Positions 55,204-64,000 of a stretch of 64,000 bases of DNA are shown piece after piece. How positions within the stretch are numbered: position 1 is the first letter of the stretch; the number at the start of each line of letters is the position of its first letter. Position numbers and translations under genes: made by a program. The notes under the pieces were generated by a model. The model saw only the letters and a program-made list of their open reading frames with translations, did not search any database and was not told the origin of the DNA. Source of the stretch: Brassica napus (lineage: Eukaryota > Streptophyta > Magnoliopsida > Brassicales > Brassicaceae); contig NC_063446.1 of assembly GCF_020379485.1 (NCBI RefSeq), forward strand, positions 16,056,471 to 16,120,470, in the 5' to 3' direction.

Positions 55204-57194
55204 TTAAAATCCAAGCGTGACAGGAACGTTAGCTTGTTGAATCCAGTTAACGGGACTTAACCAGTTAGCCACAGTGAACTGATTAACTTCACCTGCAGTC
55301 CTAGCGATCTTAGCCCAGTTAACTCTCCTATTCGTGTTAGCTCCTGGTCCACGGTTGTTGTATTCAACGTACCTACATGACTTGTGGAAATTTTCACCAT
55401 CCCACACTCTCCAACCTTCTGGTCTAATCAAATCACCGATCTCAGTGTTCATGATCACAGTGGTAGAGTATTGCTTCCATGGCCTTCCCAAGTATGACTC
55501 TACGGTCAACCTCTCTGCCGCTAGTTTCCTGTCCGGAACGATGCGGCAGTGTTGGAGGACGATACCGATTTTCATGGCTAATCCCTTTTCGTTTCCATCG
55601 GCTGTGACGGTGTTGTATTGTCCCTTGTTTCCTTTACGGACGACGATGAGTGAGTTTTGGATAACGGTTGCTGATTTTCCGAAGATGAAATCGACTGTTC
55701 CTGAGATGACACAGTTTCTGTAGAATTGACGGCCGTTGTTGACGTATAGAGTGTCTTGGAATCCGTCGAATCTACAGTTGAAGAGGACAGCGCGGTCTCC
55801 ATTGACTCGGATGGCCACGGCTTGGTGCCCATTTGGACCGGCTGTGTTCTTGAATCCGATATATTTAGCGATGAATCCTTCAGATTCGACCTCTACATAA
55901 GCAATATGAGTTTATTAGGATTAAATAGAGGTTACTGAGTCGATCTTAATATCTAAAAAGTGTAAGGATATATAAACTCTCACATTGCGTATTCTGTTGT
56001 GACATAGTAATATATAGGATACTTACACTAATCTATTTATCGCCGATTAGTTTGTAATAGTAATTAGCAAATTAGGGTGTGATGAGACTTACGGACTGTG
56101 CCACTAAGAGAAGTGGTGGTTCCAGAACTGAGACCAACACTTCTGTTGTAAGTGATAACGGTCTTTCTTGCACCATCTCCGAACAGGAAGATGTTGTTTT
56201 TCTTCTTAGGGATGATAACTTGCTCTCTGTAGATACCGGCCTTAATGTAGATGATGCATCGGCCAGGGTTTTTATCGGGACAAGCGTTAACAGCTTGTTG
56301 GACCGAGTTAAACTGTCCGCTTCCATCCTTGGCCACAACAAAGTTAGCTCTGATTCTAGCACCACCACCGCCGCGTCTTCGGCCACGTCCAGCATTTGCC
56401 ATGAGCTTCCTGTCTGCACCTGAAACCCATGTTGGGAGTCCGGTCTCGTCAATGTCTTCAAGGAGACGACGAGAAGGACCATCTGGGTCAGCCACGGGAG
56501 TATCAACGACAGGAGGAGTTTCTTTGTTGACGGGAGCTGCTCCTTTGTCGGAAGGAGAAAAGACTCCGCTTGTCATGTTCTTGAAATCATCGACCTTGAC
56601 GTTAAGCTTGGCCATCGCGCTGACGACGGTATGGAAGATATCGATAGCATTGCCAGTGAGAATCTTGGAGCTTGCAATGCCTTCTCCAATAGTCTTTCTC
56701 AAATCTTCTTCCTGAATATCGTCAAGACAATCGGTTTGGTAATTGTAGACACCGGTTAACCATTGTTTAAGCTGGTCAATTTTGCTACCGATCTGGTTAA
56801 GATCTTCACCCATTTCCTCAAGAATGGTACCGAGATCCTCAAGCGCGTACAGGAAAACTTTCTTGCAGTATTCAAGAACGGCTTTATTGTTTGGCGAGAT
56901 GCTCGAACCCAATTCTCCTTCGGTTTTACCCGTGAAGTTTGATGATTTGGTTAGTGCATCTTGTGTAGCAAGCATGAAGGCCTTGATCAGCTTGTTCGGG
57001 TCATCGCTCTTGACCGGCTCAAGAGTTTTGACACATGAGGCTTTGTCGGAAGTACCTTGGCAAATACCTTGAACGGCTTTCATCTGAGGAGACAAGGGAG
57101 TGTTACCATTTTTATTAATGATGACAACGACTCCTATGGCTACTCCGACCAATAGGAGAACAGAGGCCACCGAGACAACAACTTTTCCAATCAT
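55204..57194 (-). CDS. VGD1: Pollen-type pectinesterase/pectinesterase inhibitor (VANGUARD1/Bp19-like)
   Basis: Exon 1 is 57194-56093 and exon 2 is 55892-55204; the GT-AG intron splits a Gln codon and the product is 596 residues. The N-terminus is a signal anchor ([20 protein letters not shown]). The inhibitor-like PMEI domain covers about 38-195. Processing motifs RRLLED and DRKLM lie at about 248-270. The catalytic domain starts at [20 protein letters not shown] and contains [32 protein letters not shown] and LGRPWK; the two Gln, two Asp and one Arg of the active site are all present. It demethylesterifies cell-wall pectin; the closest remembered relatives are pollen-specific VGD1/VGDH1 and Brassica Bp19, needed for pollen-tube growth. 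The gene looks intact. Confidence 0.93.
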
Positions 57195-57352
57195 TTTTAA
57201 ATATTTATTATTTTTGTGTATTTTTTGAATGTTTTTTTTTTTTGCTCCCTCCGGTTTATTTAGAGGTATCCGAGAGGGAGGGGCTTTATTAGAGAAAAGC
57301 CAAGTTGTTTAATGACTTGGGGCAGCGAATATTGAAATGGATTAGGGGGGAT

Positions 57353-57359
57353 TTATATA
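57353..57359 (-). promoter_or_regulatory. TATA box of the pectinesterase gene
   Basis: TATATAA (minus strand) lies about 160 bp upstream of the ATG at 57194, with a purine/pyrimidine-rich leader between. Confidence 0.5.
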
Positions 57360-57771
57360 AGCTTTTGGTGTCTAAAAATAGAAGTGCATGGATTTTGCAT
57401 GGAGCGAGAGATTAACGGTCGACTAGTGGCTGAGAATATCTGGTCAAAAAGCTTTAATTAGCTTACGAGACTATCTAATTACTTACTAGGTTTAAATTTG
57501 GCCACCACAAGATAAATATATATGGTTTTTACCAAAAAGAATAAACATGGCGTACGTTCTTGATCAATTAGAGGTGGCTTGACTGACAAATGACAATAAC
57601 TATATATGTAAATATCTTCAAAAAAAAAAACTATATATGTAAATAAATAAATCTTTTCAAAAAAAGAATATATAAATAAAGAACGAATAATAGCTATAAT
57701 TTTATGTGCTTAGCGGCTAGGCATTCTGAGCTCCAGACGAAATCCAGACATTAACAAATTATTGATTTACA
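57360..57771. other. Promoter-proximal intergenic DNA of the pectinesterase gene
   Basis: AT-rich sequence between the gene and the Helitron 5' end. No further gene or repeat recognised. Confidence 0.45.
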
Positions 57772-59578
57772 TCTATTCTATTAAAACAACAATGTGACCA
57801 ATTGATATAGGTTCAGTCCAACAACAATTTTTTCCTATAACCTACTTTAAAAAAAAAATAAACCAACTCTTTTATAACTAAATCTAAATCTACATATTTC
57901 TTCCTCTTACGTGACATCCTTCTTTTTTTCCTATATTCTAGGAACCCTCGTAACTTCCTTTTTTTGATAACTATCATCTATGAGAACTTATAATTTATTT
58001 ATTTCATTTTAAAATTGTTTTGTTTAATTAACCAATGCAGATTTTGTAAAAATTATATTTTATTCTCAGTGTAGAGATCTTTGACGGGGGTGGTTCGTCG
58101 TGACTTCTTTCTACTCAGTTAAAAACACAGAATGTTGAAAAAATTATGTATAGTGTTAGTTTGTGTAAAATATTTTTTGTTCTTAATTGTTTGTGGTTTT
58201 TTTATAAATTTAAGAACTATGAAGAAAAAATGATGGGAAAACTAAAAAGAATAAAGAAAGAGCGGCTGAATTAAGTTTACATGGAGAGAGAAACAAGAAG
58301 ACTTTTTAATGCTTTGACTTTTCTATTTTCTTTTAATGCGAACATCATAATGGAAAAGATATATTCTTTCCGTTTCATTTTATTTGTCGTTTTAAGTTTA
58401 TACATACAGATTAAAGAAGCATATGATTTTGTAAATTTCTAAAATAAAAACACGATTACCTATACACCTAATCATATTTCAACCAATAGAAAAATAAAGT
58501 GGAGAATCTTATTTATAAATTTTGCATTGAAACTATAAACAACAATAATTTTGAAACGAAAATTTTTCCTTGCAACGATAATTAAATCAAAACGGAAAGA
58601 GTATAAATTGACTTAAAGTTGGACAAATTTTTGGCTGTTTAGCGAACCCAACTTCATATTTCATTAAATAATGAATAGCTTTTCACTGGCTCATTTAAAC
58701 AACACATTTTACATTGGAAGCAAATGATATAAATCCACTTCGCAAGCCTGGTAAAATTAAAATTATTTTTGTTATATAATCAAAAATCCAAACAATAAAT
58801 GTATAGATGTAATAAAGTACAAAAAATGAAACTTACAATTTATAGAAATAAAAAGTTTTTAAAAATAATAAAACAGGTTTTCAAAACTAAAATATACGCA
58901 TTTTTATTATAAAATAATATGGATTGGTGTAAAGAATAAACTTTCTTAATACTTACACAAGAATTTGGCATAATAATTAAATTAAATTTATAAAACAGTT
59001 TTTAAAAAAATGAAAATGTTAAAAATGAAATTAATACACTGGCCCTAAACGTATACAATTAATATACTTACAATGTATATATATATATATATATATATTT
59101 AACATAATAAATTAAAATTATTTTTTTCACATTTTTCAAAAAAAATGTTCGTTCTTCAGAGTGGGTTGGGACAGGTTGGATTTAATACTGGTTTTCGAAT
59201 ATAAAATTTTAAAAATTATCCGGGTATATAGTTCATGTCTAATTGAGTACACGACTTGATTTTCCGGTCGATTCCAAAAAAAAAATTATACGAATATTTT
59301 TGACTAATTATGTTAGGTAACTATTAAGAAAATATAATATGTTACAGGAATAAAGTTTAAAAATAATTTTGAAATACATATAGCACAGTGTATAGTTATG
59401 CAACTTGACATATTTAATACTTCTACCAAAATTGAAATTAAATTAATTTAAGATTAAACACAAATATGATTACAAAAAAACACAAATATGATTAAAACAT
59501 AAATATAAAAATTAAATGTTTCAAAAAAAAATTAGAACAAAAATATACCCGCCCTTCGAAGGGCGGGTCAAAATCTAG
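57772..59578 (+). mobile_element. Non-autonomous Helitron, 1807 bp
   Basis: The 5' end TCTATTCTATTAAAACAAC follows a host A. The 3' end is a perfect hairpin CCCGCCCTTCGAAGGGCGGG followed by TCAAAATCTAG and a host T. TC start, stem-loop, CTAG end and insertion between A and T without duplication are the diagnostic features of Arabidopsis-type Helitrons. No Rep/helicase ORF, so non-autonomous. It contains a nested Stowaway-like MITE at about 58363-58603. Confidence 0.85.
58363..58603. mobile_element. Stowaway-like MITE nested in the Helitron
   Basis: Ends ATTCTTTCCGTTTCA and AAACGGAAAGAGTAT are inverted, with TA flanks. Internal CAACCAATAGAAAAATAAAG and AAATTTTGCATTGAAA match, in reverse, the MITE at 33.5-33.7 kb. 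Confidence 0.75.
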
Positions 59579-59977
59579 TATATATTTAAAATTTTATATA
59601 CGATACCTTAATTTTAAGGTTTAATTATAAATTTATTTTGATGAATTGATCAAAATAGATGTATATTAATAAATTAGCAAATTTTTGAGTTTGTATCAAT
59701 ATTATTGCATAATTTAACATATATAGACTTTGTAAATCGATTTAAACTGGTTTAAAACACTTTAAACCGATTTGAATCGTATAAATCACATGTAAAATAA
59801 AAAAAATCGTTTAGAACCAAATTTATGTATAGACCAATTTTTAGAACCAAAGCTGCAAATGAAAAGGGTATAAAAATATTATAACTTTCGAGAATATGCA
59901 ATTTCTTAGTTGTGAGGTTAAAAATTAGTTACCACAAGATTAAATGGTGTACATCTCTTAGGTAGAAGGTATGAAAG

Positions 59978-60179
59978 CATGATTATTGGGGGTTCTAAGG
60001 GTGAGGTTTTTAGCGGAATATAAGAACCCGTCTCTTAACTTTTAATTAAAAAATCTAAGAACCGACTCTTAAATAAGATATTTAAGAGCCGGTTCTTAGT
60101 TCTTTTGGTTAAAAATTAAGAGATGGGTTCTTATATTCTGCTAAAAATCTCATCCTAAGAACCCTTCAATAATTATGCT
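59978..60179. mobile_element. Palindromic MITE, second copy of the ASY3-exon family
   Basis: Starts GCATGATTATTGGGGGTTCT and ends CCCTTCAATAATTATGC, with the same internal inverted blocks (GCGGAATATAAGAACCCG / TGGGTTCTTATATTCTGC, CTTAAATAAGATATTTAAGAG centre) as the copy at 53.9-54.1 kb. The two copies differ by scattered substitutions. Confidence 0.85.
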
Positions 60180-60182
60180 CTG

Positions 60183-60370
60183 ATGGGTGAGGTCAATTGG
60201 TGACAGCTTGTCCAGTGGAAATGCTGTTAAAGGGTGAAGTCTTGGGTTCGAGGCTCACCAACAACCTAATTATGGAGTTAGAGAGAACTCATAATGGAGG
60301 GGTTGGGGTCGGTGCGCTACAGCGCTGTGAGCCTAGGACCCACGGGTCAGGTAGTTCCCACGGAGCGGGT
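60183..60370 (+). repeat. Possible SINE-like segment or LTR part
   Basis: GGGTTCGAGGCTC (about 60243-60255) is a good tRNA-type B box, preceded 45 bp upstream by TGGTGACAGCTTG, a weak A box. No A-tail or target duplication was found, and it directly adjoins the truncated LTR of the copia relic. Confidence 0.3.
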
Positions 60371-60587
60371 TGTCACAATTATCCTCCAGAATATGCTTAA
60401 CACCCTCCGAGCATGGATATCCCAAATGTCCAGCTTGCGAAGAAAAACTCGAAGCTCTTTGCATCCCAAGGCCTTTGTTAGTATGTCTGCTAATTGATCA
60501 TGTGAGCGAACATATCTTGTGGAAATCTTACCGTCAACAATAGCATCTCATATGAACTGACAGTCGACTTCAACATATTTTGTTCGC

Positions 60588-60902
60588 TCATGTTGAACTG
60601 GATTGTCTATTAGAGTGATAGCTGATTTGCCATCTGGGTACCCGCATCAGTCTGTCATGTGCGATATCAAGATCATAAAATAGCTGTTTCAGCCAAAAAA
60701 CTCTGTTTGCGAAACACCATAGCCTTATACTCCGCCTCTGCTGAAGAGAGACTAACTGTTGGTTGTTTCCGGGTTTTCCAGTAGATTGGTGCGTTCCAAA
60801 CTGTACAAAATATCCTGTTAAAGATCGTCGTGTTAACGTACAGGCCGCCCAATTAGAGTCACACCACCCATTAAGGCGTAAGTATGAGGTCGTACTCAGC
60901 AT
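60588..60902 (-). pseudogene. Copia RNase H fragment
   Basis: Minus-strand text LNGWCDSNWAACTLTRRSLT, GYFVQFG, FANRVFWLKQLFYDLDIAHD is the copia RNase H domain; the normally continuous SSAEAEY core is frameshifted. Further C-terminal residues (DCQFI, RYVRSHDQLADILTKAL-like) can be read down to about 60440 with interruptions. Confidence 0.75.
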
Positions 60903-61941
60903 AATGCCTTGTCATGACTCATGGGTTTGATTTCAAGTACCGAACCATTCGTAAATCGTAACCCAACTTCCCAATAATTTTCTCTTGAATTTTTCATAAA
61001 CTAAGCCAAAGTATGGACATAGTAAGTTACTGACAAGTATATAAGGCGGCCAATGACACGACGGTATTCACTTGGATCATGTAACAAAGGAGAGGTGGAC
61101 ACGGAAAGTTTCTGATTCTGTTCCATTGGGATTTGGCACGGTTTTGCGCCTAGGAGTCATGTTTCTGTGATTATATTTAAAACATATTTTATTTGTGAGA
61201 GATAGAAATCTTGATCATTCTGATCCACCTCAATTCAAAAACGTATTTATGGACGCACAGATCTTTTATATGAAAACAAGTGGAGAGATAATCCTTGAAA
61301 CGTTTAAGAGTAGTAGGAAAATTCTCAAAAATTATCAATTCGTCAGCTACAAGTACATGTAGAGTAAACCTTTGTTGGTATGGCTCAATAGTGAATAATC
61401 TGATAACGGTTGTTTAAATCCATATATACGTAGGGCAGTGAATAACTTCCTGAACCAATATCATGGTGCTTGTTTTAACAATAACGCAAGTTCCTCAATC
61501 AACATACCTTAGTCAAATCATATTTAAGAAAACCGAATATGATCTTCATGTATACTTCTTCAGTTAAATTACGATGAAGAAATGCGTTATGGATAACCAT
61601 CTGATCCTCATGCCAATTATTTGCTGCAGAAACACCAAGTAGCAAAAATCTATCTAGCGAGTGTCCCCGCGGTTACAATGTTTTCAAATACCAACCTTTT
61701 CTTATTACTCAATTTTGAAACAAGGTTGTGCTTGTGCTGCAAACACCATGACTTCAGGCCTTCCCACTTTGGTTCAATGATTATCAATATCATGTTCATC
61801 TTGTCTTACATGTTTTAAACTTCTTTCAAACGCATTCGTCGCACGAATCATGGAATAGGCTCCGGAGACGTCAAGCTTGAACGTATGGTGTGAAAAATTG
61901 TTTCTTAAGCCCAAACAAAAATTGTTACACCATGTCATGTT

Positions 61942-62395
61942 TGTAGATCCTAAAATCTACACTAAGAATTTGATAGTGATTGGGAGTTCAATCTAGGGAA
62001 GGTAAACAATGTGGGCAACGATATCTTTAGAACACAACGATGTAATCAGTTTCCGGTAGGCAAAAATGGACTTTTATTGATGAATAAAATCGAATACAAT
62101 GAGTAAAACATGATCGAACGTTAAAACGAGATCGTTAAGAGAAAAGATCTAAAGATGAATGAAAACAAGGTCGAAGTATGAGTGTAGCTCTCTCTAGGGT
62201 TTTCAACGTGTCATTTCCTTATGCGTCGATCTCTTCTTATAACGGGATGCTCCCGTGATGCTCGGAACCGCTCCGCGATCTCCGTTTCCTTGGATCGATC
62301 TTCTTCCTGCTTCGTCAAAATTGGGCTCCTCTCGTGGTTGTGTGGGCCAAGCCATTCGGGCCCAATTGCTCAGTTGACCGATATTGGGTCCAACA
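61942..62395 (-). mobile_element. Solo LTR, 454 bp, inserted in the copia relic's gag
   Basis: Minus strand starts TGTTGGACCCAATATCGG and ends TTAGGATCTACA. The 5-bp duplication ATGTT (+ strand) flanks it at 61937-61941 and 62396-62400. Copia gag reading stops at one side (LGTQKEKDRE) and resumes at the other. TG...CA ends, target duplication and no internal region define a solo LTR. Confidence 0.85.
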
Positions 62396-62690
62396 ATGTT
62401 CTCTGTCTTTTTCTTTTTGAGTGCCCAGATTGCACACGCATTTTCTACACATGCACGTACGAAGTGGACTATAATTGTTAACGTTGTCCCAAATCTTGTT
62501 GAGAATACCATAATAAGCTTCCATTGTCATGCCATGTTGTTTACAACAAGCAAGATCTGCTTTCATGTTCTGGTTCCTTGGTCCATTGGAAACATAGAAT
62601 CTCTTCCTAATGTGTTCCCATAGATCTCTAGCCACATCACGGTGGGAGATGTTTTTCAACAACACCAGATCAACTTTCATCTTCATTCAT
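62396..62690 (-). pseudogene. Copia gag fragment
   Basis: Minus strand reads DVARDLWEHIRKRFYVSNGP, LACCKQHGMTMEAYYGILNK, IWDNVNNY: the UBN2/DUF4219 capsid type found next to copia primer sites. It is cut by the solo LTR. Confidence 0.75.
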
Positions 62691-63189
62691 GACACGGGTA
62701 GCGCATTGATTGTCAACCAATATTTGAGATCTAGTGACCTTTCTGTAAGTTGAAGTATGATCCGTCAAGGTGTCTGAAATTCTTTCTTGAACAAAGTGCC
62801 GTCTGAATCCCCACGCCCATTCATCATAGTTGTTTGTTTTCAAGATAGAATGTGAGATGATTGCTCCCGAGTTATCTGAAGCCGTTAAATCATACGGTGA
62901 AATGGTTTTCTTACTTCATTTGTTCGCCTCTCTTCAGTAGTCATTTGTCGTATTTGATTTTTTTTAGATTGCGTGGTAAAATATTTGGCCAGACTCTGAT
63001 ACCATAACAAAAGAGAAGGAGGCGAGATTGTAAAAATGATTTCTGATTCATTCAAAAATACTTACAACAAATTATATAATGTAGAGAAAGTCGTACTATT
63101 TACCCAAAGTATAAGATTACAGAATATGTGATAGAATTAAGAATTAATAGGAGATATGAGAGCATATTATCCTCCACAATATGTTAACA

Positions 63190-63316
63190 ATTAGTTGGTC
63201 TAAGAAATCGTATGATTATACTAAATAATATCTAAGACAACTTAAAATAGTTTATGAGTAGAAAAATTTATAAACACTGATTGTCAGACGGTACAAAATT
63301 ATATAAAGATTATCTA
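63190..63316. other. Short AT-rich spacer
   Basis: Unassigned DNA between the copia LTR and the LINE relic. Confidence 0.4.
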
Positions 63317-64000
63317 CATCAACATGTTGGAAAAGGTTTTGCAACACCTCTACACAGATGATGATGCCACAAAAGCGGAAACATGTGCAGCTTTACAAGA
63401 ACTGTCTGATGCTCTTAAGTTAGAGGAAACATTTTGGAAGCAAAAGAGCAAAGTGTTTTGGCTTAGGGAGGGTGATAGAAACACAATTTTTTTCCATACC
63501 CTTACTAACAGAGATGAGCCAGAAATACGATAACAGGTCTTCTTATTTCATCAAGTAATCTCGTGGATGACGACGAACTAGTAGCCATTGCTACTAGTTA
63601 TTTCAGAGATTTATTTGCCACATCAAATCCCGACCTCATGGACGAACCTTTAGCGAACGTTAGTACAACAATATCTAACAGACTGAATGCAGATATTACG
63701 TCCCCAGTTTCAGAACAGGAGGTTAAGCTTGCTTTGTTTGCAATGTATTCAGAAAATGCCCTGGGATCAGATAGTTTAACAACTCTTTTCTATAAATTTT
63801 TTTTGGAGATTGTAAAGGACGACTTAGCTCGTATGGTTAATGAATTCATTTTCGAGGAAATCATTGCTCACAGATTAAATGATAAAAATATTTGTCTCAT
63901 TCCAAAAAGGATAAACCTAATGAAATGTCCCAATTTTGCCCAATCGACCTATGCAATGTGAGGTATAAGATAATATCTAAGGTTTTATGCCAAAGACTTA
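63317..64000 (+). pseudogene. LINE ORF2 relic (start of reverse transcriptase), runs off the window
   Basis: The + strand reads [20 protein letters not shown] then [10 protein letters not shown], the hallmark segment just before the LINE reverse transcriptase. In a second frame follow YFRDLFATSNPDLMDE, SEQEVKLALFAMYSENALGS (degraded PxKAPGPDG), NDKNICLIPKR and, at the edge, RYKIISKVLCQRL. Frameshifts near 63530 and 63945 show decay. The element continues beyond the right border. Confidence 0.85.

Larger units (their letters stand above)
60371..63189 (-). mobile_element. Decayed Ty1/copia retrotransposon with internal deletion
   Basis: On the minus strand: 5' LTR 63189-63005 (starts TGTTAACATATTGTGGAGG), initiator-tRNA primer site TGGTATCAGAG at 63004-62994, gag remnant (about 62690-62400 and 61940-61750), reverse transcriptase scraps near 61.65-61.5 kb (NWHEDQMVIHNAFLHRNLTE), RNase H at 60900-60590 and a 32-bp LTR stub at 60402-60371. 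Integrase is missing and frames are broken. A 454-bp solo LTR interrupts gag. Confidence 0.78.

Noticed and set aside
56072..56506. Other-frame ORFs across the pectinesterase gene on both strands
   Set aside because: All are shadows of the 596-residue enzyme, whose catalytic motifs define the true frame.

Overview
This is nuclear DNA from a crucifer (Brassicaceae), most likely tribe Brassiceae (Brassica or Raphanus). The single-copy genes are recognisable orthologues of Arabidopsis genes, and the pectinesterase resembles Brassica pollen Bp19 and Arabidopsis VANGUARD1. Genes have short GT-AG introns, intergenic DNA is very AT-rich, and well over half of the window can be tied to mobile elements. 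Gene names rest on remembered family sequences, not on a search.

Host genes, left to right: an NGATHA1-like B3 transcription factor (22.7-23.7 kb, +); two small GRF-type zinc-finger genes, the first with a premature stop (28.6-29.0 and 30.4-30.8 kb, +); a DUF1685-type protein gene (32.3-33.2 kb, -); a decayed PIL1 bHLH gene (42.3-44.1 kb, -); a decayed ASY3 meiotic axis gene (52.5-54.4 kb, -); and an intact VANGUARD1/Bp19-type pectinesterase gene (55.2-57.2 kb, -). NGA1, PIL1, ASY3 and VGD1 are in this order on Arabidopsis chromosome 2 (At2g46870, 46970, 46980, 47040). The window therefore looks like one collinear segment of a triplicated Brassiceae genome in which some copies are being lost.

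Mobile elements: (1) 0-5.1 kb, a LINE relic split by a 3.1-kb solo LTR with a GGAAT target duplication. (2) 9.8-17.8 kb, a complete CACTA transposon with TTT target duplication and two apparently intact multi-exon genes (TNPD and TNPA/Transposase_24). (3) 34.4-40.7 kb, a full-length LINE with an 18-bp target duplication, its ORF2 split by a 569-bp hAT-type MITE. (4) 45.1-51.3 kb, a young Ty1/copia element with nearly identical LTRs and full gag and pol ORFs. (5) 57.8-59.6 kb, a non-autonomous Helitron. (6) 60.4-63.2 kb, a decayed copia element carrying a 454-bp solo LTR. (7) 63.3 kb to the edge, another LINE relic. SINE, Stowaway, hAT-like and palindromic MITE copies are scattered between them.

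The elements are strongly nested, and target duplications give several insertion orders. I did not find a clearly new biological system. The best leads are: the intact CACTA element, with its gene-internal copies of terminal motif arrays and a start codon isolated in its own exon; the copia leader, which has a 39-bp tandem repeat and a small predicted membrane-protein ORF, with an intron-like gag/pol spacer; and the paired decay of PIL1 and ASY3 between intact neighbours.
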